Source: Gammaproteobacteria bacterium
GTDB taxonomy: Bacteria > Pseudomonadota > Gammaproteobacteria > GRL18
NCBI GenBank assembly: GCA_027011205.1
Contig: JALVAL010000149.1
Span: 1 to 33,185 of the forward strand
Reading direction: 5' to 3'
DNA: 33,185 nt
The stretch's first letter is position 1. Every line of letters starts with the position of its first letter. A program made the translations under genes and the position numbers. Of the stretch, positions 7,536-14,754 are shown one piece after another. Below the pieces are notes generated by a model. It did not search any database. It was given only the letters and a program-made list of their open reading frames with translations, and had not been told where the DNA came from.

Positions 7536-8174
7536 ATGAAAATTATCACCTTACTTGCACAAAAAGGCGGAACAGGGAAAACAACTCTGTCTATTCATCT
7601 GGCTGTGCTGGCTGCTGCCAAAAACCTGAAGGTGGTTATTGCTGATATTGACCCACAGCAGAGTACCACTTTCTGGAACGAGAGAAGGGAGGACAGTGTT
7701 CCTGCTGTTATGCCCATGGCGGCCAGCACCTTGAAACAAAATATTAGCAAGCTGGCCAGTCAGGGTGTTAATCTTCTGGTTATTGATACCGCACCCCACT
7801 CCCACGAGGATGCTATTATTGCAGCCCGGCTGGCAGACTTTATTCTGATCCCTACCCGTCCAGCCATTCTTGATCTGCAGGCCATTGGATCGTCCGTTAA
7901 AATTGTTAAAAGTATTGATGGGAAGGCAGCGATTGTGTTGAACGGCTGCCCCTTTCCCGGCAAGAACGGTGAGAGAGCTATTGTTAGCGAAGCACGGGAA
8001 GCTCTGTCGGGTTATGGTATACCTGTAGCTCCTGTGGCTATATCTAATCGGGTGGCACTGAGTCACTCCCTCATTGATGGGAAGGCGGTAACAGAGTTTG
8101 ACAGTAAAAGTAAGGCGGCCGATGAGATACGTGAATTAATGAGCTGGATCAACCGGGAGGCATACCTGTGGTGA
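7536..8174 (+). CDS. ParA/MinD-type P-loop ATPase
   Basis: Cytoplasmic Walker-type ATPase of 212 residues. The deviant Walker A is KGGTGKTT (10-17, with signature Lys10 and Lys15), followed by DIDPQQS (37-43) and Walker B VIDTAPHS (82-89). The family positions cargo (plasmids, chromosomes, protein clusters) on the nucleoid or membrane. There is no ParB, MinC or carboxysome gene beside it. Instead a 57-residue membrane protein gene overlaps its stop codon, and rpfG-rpfC follow on the same strand. The short N-terminus lacks the DNA-binding domain of large plasmid ParA proteins. Cargo is unknown; a link to polar placement of the Rpf sensor is conceivable but only inferred. Confidence 0.8.
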   Translation: MKIITLLAQKGGTGKTTLSIHLAVLAAAKNLKVVIADIDPQQSTTFWNERREDSVPAVMPMAASTLKQNISKLASQGVNLLVIDTAPHSHEDAIIAARLADFILIPTRPAILDLQAIGSSVKIVKSIDGKAAIVLNGCPFPGKNGERAIVSEAREALSGYGIPVAPVAISNRVALSHSLIDGKAVTEFDSKSKAADEIRELMSWINREAYLW

Positions 8175-8344
8175 AGAGAGCAAAACTGACCCTTGAACAT
8201 ACCGAAGTAGAGGAAAATATTTCTGAATCGGTAGTGACCGAACAATCTGCTGCCTTGGCCAGCCGAGGCAACTTGGGCAAAATATTGCTGATGGCCGGAC
8301 TAACGATTGCTTCTCTGATCATCTTCAGGCAGAAAATTTTTTAA
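8171..8344 (+). CDS. 57-residue single-pass membrane protein overlapping parA
   Basis: A GTG at 8171 overlaps the parA stop (GTGA) and opens a 57-codon frame ending in TAA at 8342-8344. The product begins VKRAKLTLEHTEVEEN, has an acidic and polar N-terminal half, then one hydrophobic helix (about residues 36-52, GKILLMAGLTIASLIIF) and a basic tail RQKIF. A GGGAGG ribosome-binding site lies at 8155-8160. The overlap and the coherent topology (soluble head, C-terminal anchor) support a real, translationally coupled partner of the ParA protein. I recognise no family. Confidence 0.6.
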   Translation: MKRAKLTLEHTEVEENISESVVTEQSAALASRGNLGKILLMAGLTIASLIIFRQKIF

Positions 8345-8467
8345 GCTCTAAAAATTTGAGGTATCTATTCGTTGCGCTAGTCGCTTGCTCAGATAACAAC
8401 TATAACGAATGGCCTGCCCCAGCCCTTTGGGTTATACTATTTATACGTATATTTAAGTGGTAAGTCG

Positions 8468-9604
8468 ATGGCATCGTTACAATCTAATAATCATTTTGTT
8501 AGCCTGGATAAAACTAACAGCAGTAGCAACGTAACCCCTTTACATACAGATAATGGGCATCAACATGTCGTTATTATTGATGACCAAAAAACAGGGCGTG
8601 CCATTATAGAAGCCCTCATCAAAAAGATTTCCCCCAAAATAAGGTGTTATTCCTTTTCCGATCCCAGTGATGCGTTGGATTCATGTGAAAAGCACCCGCC
8701 TGATCTGCTCATCACTGATTACAGAATGCCGTCAATGAATGGTATCAGTGTCATCAAAAAATTCCGACAATTTAAGGGCTGCAAAATTATTCCCGTGGTG
8801 ATGGTAACCATCGTACATGACAGGGATGTAATGTACACAGCACTGGAAGCAGGTGCTACTGATTTTCTGATTAGACCATTTGATCACTATGAATGCCAGG
8901 CGCGTTGCAAAAATCTGCTGGATTTATATAAATACCAGAAAGCCAGCCTCAAACGCGCAAAGCTATTGGAGTACCGTGTTACTCAGGCGACAGAAGATAT
9001 CAAAAGCAGGGAGGCAGATGCATTAATTTGCCTTGCCAGAGCCGGGGAGTTCCGCGATGATAATACGGGAAAGCATATTTTCCGCATGGCGAGATATTCC
9101 ATGCAGATTGCCAGAGAACTCGGTTTAGATAATGACCGCTGCAATCACATCTGGCGTGCAGCTCCCATGCATGATATCGGCAAGATAGGTATTCCGGACA
9201 ATATTCTGCTTAAACCAGGAGCTTTAACCCCGTCAGAGCGTGAAATAATGGAAACGCATACGACTATCGGGCATGATATTCTGCAGGGCAGTAAATCGCC
9301 CTGTCTGAACCTGGGTGCTAAAATTGCATTGTCACATCATGAATGGTTTGATGGCACCGGGTATCCTCATGGACTAACAGGTCAGGAAATTCCCATCGAG
9401 GCCAGGATTGTTGCTGTCGCTGATGTATTGGATGCATTAACAACAAGTCGTCCCTACAAATCGAAGTGGTCAATGGAGGATAGTCTTGAACTTATTAAAA
9501 AAATGGCCGGAACCCAGTTTGACTCTGATTGTGTTAAGGCACTATTGTCAATAGAACAATCAATTCGCAATATATACAATGAATTGCATGATGTGCCCAC
9601 CTGA
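8468..9604 (+). CDS. rpfG: RpfG-like response regulator with HD-GYP phosphodiesterase domain
   Basis: Cytoplasmic two-domain regulator of 378 residues. The receiver domain covers about 33-150, with IIDD (36-39) and phospho-acceptor Asp84 in LITDYRMP. A coiled linker (about 155-185) leads to an HD-GYP domain with His203, HDIGK (235-239) and HHEWFDGTGYP (290-300). HD-GYP enzymes hydrolyse cyclic di-GMP to lower-order products. In xanthomonads RpfG is phosphorylated through RpfC when DSF is sensed. Here it is directly upstream of rpfC (18 nt) and opposite rpfF, so the assignment rests on both domains and context. The 30-residue N-terminus is low-complexity. Start ATG 8468 follows aagtggtaagtcg, a modest ribosome-binding site. 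Confidence 0.88.
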   Translation: MASLQSNNHFVSLDKTNSSSNVTPLHTDNGHQHVVIIDDQKTGRAIIEALIKKISPKIRCYSFSDPSDALDSCEKHPPDLLITDYRMPSMNGISVIKKFRQFKGCKIIPVVMVTIVHDRDVMYTALEAGATDFLIRPFDHYECQARCKNLLDLYKYQKASLKRAKLLEYRVTQATEDIKSREADALICLARAGEFRDDNTGKHIFRMARYSMQIARELGLDNDRCNHIWRAAPMHDIGKIGIPDNILLKPGALTPSEREIMETHTTIGHDILQGSKSPCLNLGAKIALSHHEWFDGTGYPHGLTGQEIPIEARIVAVADVLDALTTSRPYKSKWSMEDSLELIKKMAGTQFDSDCVKALLSIEQSIRNIYNELHDVPT

Positions 9605-9622
9605 GTTCCATCAGACATAAAA

Positions 9623-12193
9623 ATGCAAATACAAATAATAAAATACAGAAAAACTTTCCAGTTTGTCTGGGGAAGACTGAAGATGTGTGATGCTTCAGAA
9701 CGGGAACAGGCATTATTGCGCCTGGTATTGGTTCTGTTTATTGATGTTTATCTGCTGCTCACTCTGTTCAGCCAGAATTCTCCAGCTCAAAACCATGTGC
9801 TGTTTGCGATATGCGGCGGCTATTTATTGTTTTCTCTCTTGTATCTTAGTGCAATTGCCTTGCAACTCGATCACCTGAATATCCGGCGAGCTATCGGCAT
9901 GATAGCTGATTTGGGAATTAATACGCTTGTCATGTGGATGTACGGTGAGATAACTGCGCCATTCTATACCATGTACCTGTGGATCACCTTTGGCAATGGC
10001 TTTCGTTACGGCACTAAACATCTTTTTTATGCAATGGCAATCAGTCTGATTGGTTTTACACTGGTTGTGGGCTTTAATGAATACTGGCATCAGCATCTGG
10101 TGCTAGCTTCCGGGCTGTGGCTAGGCTTGCTTATATTGCCTTTGTACATATCAAGTTTGCTGAAACGACTGCATGCTGCAAAGAAGCATGCAGAAGAAAT
10201 GAGTCAGGAAAAAAGCCGCTTTCTAGCCAATATGAGTCACGAAATACGTACACCGCTCAATGGAGTAATCGGTATGAGTGCGTTGCTGGCTGATACCCCC
10301 CTGAACAATGAGCAGAAAGAAATTGCTGAAACCATACATGCCTCAGGTGAAACGCTTTTGTCGCTGATTGAGGAAATACTGGATATTTCAAAGATCGAAG
10401 CAGGTAAAATTGATGTATCTGAGATCGATGTGGATCTTTATGCATTGCTTAACAGCACCGTCAACATGCTTAGGCCATTAGCACAGCAAAGAACATTGAC
10501 GCTGGATCTGCAGATATCTTCCCAGGTGCCTGTTTACATTAGAACCGATCCGCAGCTGTTGCGCCAGATATTGATTAATCTTGTGAACAATGCCATCAAG
10601 TTTACCCATAGAGGTGGCGTAACCCTTAGCATATTTCCAGCTAATAAGGAGTGCACTGACAATTATGTACCGTTAAGGTTTGAAATAAAAGATACCGGGA
10701 TAGGCATTGCCAGTGACGATTTAGAGCGTATATTTGAAAGCTTTACTCAGGCTGATGAATCAACAACCCGTAATTATGGAGGGACTGGACTTGGTACAAC
10801 CATTACGCGCCAGCTTGTTGAATTAATGGGAGGTGAGATTGGTGTCAATAGTGAGTTAGGTGAAGGCAGTGAGTTCTGGTTTGAATTACCGGTTGCCCTG
10901 CAGTCACAAGCAGTTGAAGAAATGAGCCGGCTAAAGCTGAATAAGTCCCGCATTCTAATATTGACAACAGACGAACAGGTAGAAGAGCAGCTGCTATCAT
11001 GGTTAGGCGTATGGGAAGCAGACACCCGTGTTTGCACATCCACAGCAAGGGCCTTAGCTGCGCTCGTTAATGGCCATGAAGAGGATAAACCTTACCAGAT
11101 TTTAATTGTCGACAATGAAGCAAAGGTATCCAGCGTTCAGCTGGCAGAGGCCATTCGGTCTGAGGATATTTTACCGGAGCTATCCCTGATCCTTCTGTCA
11201 AATAAGCATGATAATGATTATGAAGAACGTATGCGTAATGCGGGCTTTGGCATGCTGTTGTTCAAACCGATAGATAAAACCTTTCTCTTTAATGCCTTAC
11301 ACGGTATCAGGCATCTCCCTGATGAAACGGAAAATGTGCCCGGTGTCGCCAGTTTTATCCATCATTTTGCCAAAGAAAAAATACAGCGTGAGAAAAAGGA
11401 GATTCTGCTGGCCGAGGATAATCCAACCAATCAGAAAGTTATTCGGAAAATCCTTGATAATGCAGGCCATCATGTTACCGTAGTTGACAACGGAGAAGCA
11501 GCACTGGATGTATTGGAAACCTGCCCCTTCGATTTAGCTATACTGGACATGCAGATGCCTGATTATGGCGGTATTGAGGTAATCAAAATTTATCGCGCAG
11601 TCAACATCAGTGGTGCTGAAATGCCATTTATGATTCTTACCGCTAATGCTACGGTGGAGGCAGCCAGGGAATGTAAAGATGCCGGCGTTGATTCCTACAT
11701 GACAAAACCAGTAAGGATTGGTGAGCTGCTGGATACTATTGATAAGTTAACGGCAAAACAGGAAGGGGAGCAGGAAAAAAACAGCAATAGTGATTATAGA
11801 CAGAGTTATTTTGCTGACGGGGGATATGTGCTGGATATTTTAACACTCAATGCTCTGGCTGAGCTGGACTCTGATCTGAACTTTCTGGAAAATCTTATTA
11901 CGGATTTTTTTGTGGACTCCGAGAAACTGTTTATTGCAATGGGTGAGGCTGTAGAGCAAGACAGTGCTACAGCTTACCGAGAGTGCGCACATGCACTGGA
12001 AGGCAATGCCGCAGGCATAGGCGCGCTGGCTTTACGAAAAGCCTGTGAAAGCAGTTCTGGTATCGGCAGTGAACAATTCAGGCGTACCGGACAGGTGCTT
12101 TATGCCAACACCATAAATGCTTACAATTTAACAAAAAAACACTTATCCCAATATCTGGAAAATAGAAAACAGTCCGGCCATATTGGCTATTAA
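9623..12193 (+). CDS. rpfC: RpfC-like hybrid sensor kinase of the DSF system
   Basis: Membrane hybrid histidine kinase of 856 residues. About five membrane segments fill residues 30-178. The kinase core has [10 protein letters not shown] (205-214, phospho-His206), the N-box around NLVNNAIKF (319-327), DTGIG (357-361) and GGTGLG (386-391). A first receiver-like domain (about 441-563) keeps Asp497 and Lys548 but lacks the acidic pair. A second, canonical receiver (about 592-708) has AEDN and Asp642 in LDMQMP. A C-terminal HPt domain carries HALEGNAAG with His790. Xanthomonas RpfC has one receiver, so this version is longer. It is expected to sense DSF, relay phosphate to RpfG and restrain RpfF. 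An ATG at 9683 has a better ribosome-binding site, but residues before it still resemble RpfC. Confidence 0.88.
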   Translation: MQIQIIKYRKTFQFVWGRLKMCDASEREQALLRLVLVLFIDVYLLLTLFSQNSPAQNHVLFAICGGYLLFSLLYLSAIALQLDHLNIRRAIGMIADLGINTLVMWMYGEITAPFYTMYLWITFGNGFRYGTKHLFYAMAISLIGFTLVVGFNEYWHQHLVLASGLWLGLLILPLYISSLLKRLHAAKKHAEEMSQEKSRFLANMSHEIRTPLNGVIGMSALLADTPLNNEQKEIAETIHASGETLLSLIEEILDISKIEAGKIDVSEIDVDLYALLNSTVNMLRPLAQQRTLTLDLQISSQVPVYIRTDPQLLRQILINLVNNAIKFTHRGGVTLSIFPANKECTDNYVPLRFEIKDTGIGIASDDLERIFESFTQADESTTRNYGGTGLGTTITRQLVELMGGEIGVNSELGEGSEFWFELPVALQSQAVEEMSRLKLNKSRILILTTDEQVEEQLLSWLGVWEADTRVCTSTARALAALVNGHEEDKPYQILIVDNEAKVSSVQLAEAIRSEDILPELSLILLSNKHDNDYEERMRNAGFGMLLFKPIDKTFLFNALHGIRHLPDETENVPGVASFIHHFAKEKIQREKKEILLAEDNPTNQKVIRKILDNAGHHVTVVDNGEAALDVLETCPFDLAILDMQMPDYGGIEVIKIYRAVNISGAEMPFMILTANATVEAARECKDAGVDSYMTKPVRIGELLDTIDKLTAKQEGEQEKNSNSDYRQSYFADGGYVLDILTLNALAELDSDLNFLENLITDFFVDSEKLFIAMGEAVEQDSATAYRECAHALEGNAAGIGALALRKACESSSGIGSEQFRRTGQVLYANTINAYNLTKKHLSQYLENRKQSGHIGY

Positions 12194-12200
12194 CCGGACT
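12171..12200. terminator. bidirectional terminator between rpfC and rpfF
   Basis: A perfect 7-bp inverted repeat, agtccgg (12171-12177) and ccggact (12194-12200), spans the rpfC stop codon with a 16-nt loop. T-rich sequence follows on both strands (tattgttttc on +, gttttctatttt on -). This fits a shared terminator for convergent genes. Confidence 0.55.
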
Positions 12201-12219
12201 TATTGTTTTCATTGTTTAG

Positions 12220-13107
12220 TTAAGCGACACACTGAGCGGTTACAGCAGGATGTTCCATCTTATCCAGCTTGTTCTGTGCACGTACCAGCCGGTCCATTTT
12301 TTTCAAATCTTTTTCAGTTAATTTCAGTGCAGCATCGGCCCAGATTTCAGTAATATCGATCAGTTCCTGATAAGGAACAGGATTTACCCGGCGTGCCACT
12401 TTGTGCATTGCACTGGTGCTGTTGCCCATACGCTTCTGGCGTTTTACATAATCATGTACTGCAGCAATTCCCTCACCATCATCACAGACAATATCGACAA
12501 TGCCCATTTCATACATCTGTTCAGCGCTATAGGTATTGCCAGACAGAATAATTCGTTCGGCCATCTTCGGGCCAACCTGGCGTGAAAGAAAGCTGTATGC
12601 CCCCATACCAGGAAACATGTTAAATAAGATCTCCGGCAACCCCATCTGAGCACTGCGTTCGGCAATAATAACATTTGACGATATGGCTGCCTCCATTCCC
12701 CCGCCCAGTGCCTTACCCTGAATCAGAGAGATTGTGGTAACAGGCAAGTCCATGGACGTATAGTTAGGATACAGAATATCGATGCACGCTTTACCATAAG
12801 CGGCCAGGCCATCACGATCGCTATTTTCAATTAGTCTCTTGAATAAATTAAGATCGCCACCTAGATTAAACACTGATGGGGTACGGGAGGCGACAACCAG
12901 ATATTTTGCAGACAGCTGCTTATTACGAATACGTGTGCTTGCCTCTTTTTGAAAATTACGCAAGTCAGAGAGCAATTCCGGAGTAAAACAGGGGCGATTT
13001 TCAGGATTCATGTAGTACCAGAGGATTTCCTGCTCTTCATCAAGTATCACATCAAGTTGATCGTATGTGCTGAAAGGTTGTTTTTGGAGAATATTCAAGT
13101 TAGACAT
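12220..13107 (-). CDS. rpfF: RpfF-like DSF synthase (crotonase family)
   Basis: Enzyme of 295 residues in the crotonase superfamily that makes cis-2-unsaturated fatty-acid signals (DSF) from acyl-ACP by combined dehydratase and thioesterase activity. NLGGDL (81-86) and GKALGGGMEAA (131-141) form the oxyanion region; Glu139 and Glu159 (in GLPEILF) match the catalytic pair Glu141/Glu161 of Xanthomonas RpfF. FPGMGAYSFLSRQ and a TEIW...MDRLVRAQ C-terminus are also typical. The start is placed at 13107, behind AGAGGT; an ATG at 13158 would add 17 residues without support. It is convergent with rpfC. No rpfB acyl-CoA ligase is adjacent. Confidence 0.9.
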   Translation of the reverse strand: MSNLNILQKQPFSTYDQLDVILDEEQEILWYYMNPENRPCFTPELLSDLRNFQKEASTRIRNKQLSAKYLVVASRTPSVFNLGGDLNLFKRLIENSDRDGLAAYGKACIDILYPNYTSMDLPVTTISLIQGKALGGGMEAAISSNVIIAERSAQMGLPEILFNMFPGMGAYSFLSRQVGPKMAERIILSGNTYSAEQMYEMGIVDIVCDDGEGIAAVHDYVKRQKRMGNSTSAMHKVARRVNPVPYQELIDITEIWADAALKLTEKDLKKMDRLVRAQNKLDKMEHPAVTAQCVA

Positions 13108-13540
13108 TTTCGTTACCTCTTTGAAGTTAACACATGGAAGTCTGTCCCGGAAAAACAACCGTAGCTAAAATAGATTTTTCAGTGTAGTTTCTCTCTTCTT
13201 AGACAGGCTCATTGTGGTGTTTAAAAATGTAAATAGAGATGGTGTAGCATCCTATATAACATATAACAAGGATAAACTAATTTGAAAAATAGTTAAGAAG
13301 TTATATCAAAGAAAATACAAATCAAACAAAGAAATTTAATGCCTGAATAACTTTTATTTTAATTTACTGAAAACCGGAATTATTTTTTAAATTTCAGGCA
13401 GCAGCATTGCTTTTCAGCTTATCGGTCATTGATCCAAATGGAACTCTACCCTGCCTGTAAGTCCCGCTAACGAGTGCTATTGTTTTACGATGTAAGCACG
13501 AAGGGAAACCGAGGGTCGAAAAGACAGCCTTTCCTCAACG
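13108..13540. other. 433-nt intergenic region upstream of rpfF
   Basis: This gap must hold the rpfF promoter (- strand) and the 3' end of the aminotransferase transcript. The central part is very AT-rich. An 8-bp inverted repeat, tgcctgaa (13340-13347) and ttcaggca (13393-13400), encloses a 45-nt AT-rich loop. The stretch at about 13440-13535 is more GC-rich and has several short complementary segments (for example gtgct with agcac), so it could be a structured RNA. I find no convincing protein-coding frame and match no known riboswitch. Confidence 0.4.
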
Positions 13541-14749
13541 TTATTTAACAATTTCACGTATGGCCTGCGCAAGCTGATCCAGCTCTTCTTCGGTGTTGTA
13601 AAAACCGGTCGAAATCCTGGCAGGAGCAGGTAACTGGTGCTCTGGCTCAGGGCGGATCATAAAATTCCGCTTATTAAGAGCGGTGCACAGATCGGGCGGA
13701 TGCCAGCCATCGGCAAGAAATTCGATCATACCGGCCTCTTTGCCCCGGGGCGTGACGATCTGAATCCCTGGTATATCGCTGATCAGGGTTTGCATATGAC
13801 GAGCCAGACCCTGAATACGAGTGAATATCCACTCCATCCCTACCTGGTCCAGCAGATACTCCAGGGATTTCTGAAAGCCTAACAGGGTGGGCATATACAT
13901 AGCTGTAGCGAGCTGGTAGCGCGCGGCAAAGGGTGCCGGGACAACATAAGGGGACAGCATATCAAGGTCAGATCGCAGCTTGACCGAGGCAGGGCTGATA
14001 AATGTCGGGTCCAGCTCCGGGATCCTGTCTCTGGCAATATATAAAACGCCTATCCCTTCAGGGCCGCAAAGCCATTTGCGCCCAGCCATAGCGTAGAAAT
14101 CGATGCCCAGTTCGTGCATATTGACAGGAATTGCGCCCACAGCCTGTGCGCCATCTGCCAAAACATAGACATTATGAGCATGGCAGATTTCGATGAGCTT
14201 TTTGAGCGGGAAGGTAATGCCGGTTGAAGTTGATACATGGGATATTACCAATAACCGGGTTCGAGGCGTTATCGCCCTTGTTACTGCGGATATGAACTCT
14301 TCCTCATCATATTCTTCGCCGTATTTAACATTGACGTATTTCACAACAATGCCATAACGAGATTTGATTAAAGCCAGTGGCGCCAGGGAGGCGACATGTT
14401 CCAGGCTGGTGGTAACTACCTCATCACCCGCTTGCATGCGCAGCCCCCACAGGACAATATTCAAGGCCTCAGTGGTGCTATGGGTCAGAGCAATTTCATT
14501 ATAGGATGCGCCTACAATGCGGGCCAGAAGATTTCTGGTGGTATCCATTTCAGCGTAAAGCTCTTCGATAAACGGTAAATATCTGCCCTGCATAAACTCT
14601 TTTTCTGCTTCTGCCTTCATCGCATCTGCCGCCATCTTCGGCAGTGGGCCGTTAGTTCCCGTATTCAGGTAGTGAACTGCAGTTGTTGCTGGCATTTGTT
14701 CGCGTATTGCCTGCAGTTTTTCTTTATCTTCATTTAACTTAATCATCAT
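13541..14749 (-). CDS. class V aminotransferase (cysteine desulfurase/epimerase-like)
   Basis: PLP-dependent fold-type I enzyme of 402 residues. Visible features are THSTTEALN (89-97) for phosphate contacts, SLEHVAS with ring-stacking His118, ADGAQAVG (Asp199, Gln202) and the Schiff-base lysine in AGRKWLCGPEG (Lys225). The family includes cysteine desulfurases, isopenicillin-N epimerase-like proteins and selenocysteine lyases. I see no mobile catalytic Cys loop of the IscS type, so substrate is open. It begins 5 nt after the stop of the long Hsp70 gene, which implies coupling. Its placement behind two Hsp70 genes recalls the IscS-chaperone link, but this is only analogy. Confidence 0.75.
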   Translation of the reverse strand: MMIKLNEDKEKLQAIREQMPATTAVHYLNTGTNGPLPKMAADAMKAEAEKEFMQGRYLPFIEELYAEMDTTRNLLARIVGASYNEIALTHSTTEALNIVLWGLRMQAGDEVVTTSLEHVASLAPLALIKSRYGIVVKYVNVKYGEEYDEEEFISAVTRAITPRTRLLVISHVSTSTGITFPLKKLIEICHAHNVYVLADGAQAVGAIPVNMHELGIDFYAMAGRKWLCGPEGIGVLYIARDRIPELDPTFISPASVKLRSDLDMLSPYVVPAPFAARYQLATAMYMPTLLGFQKSLEYLLDQVGMEWIFTRIQGLARHMQTLISDIPGIQIVTPRGKEAGMIEFLADGWHPPDLCTALNKRNFMIRPEPEHQLPAPARISTGFYNTEEELDQLAQAIREIVK

Positions 14750-14754
14750 TATTA

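Noticed and set aside
7551-8066. 171-codon frame antisense to the ParA gene
   Set aside because: The product has no recognisable domain, and the sense strand encodes a clear ParA with intact motifs.
13440-13535. Cyclic di-GMP (GEMM) riboswitch upstream of rpfF
   Set aside because: It was considered because of the signalling context, but the characteristic conserved core elements could not be found on either strand.
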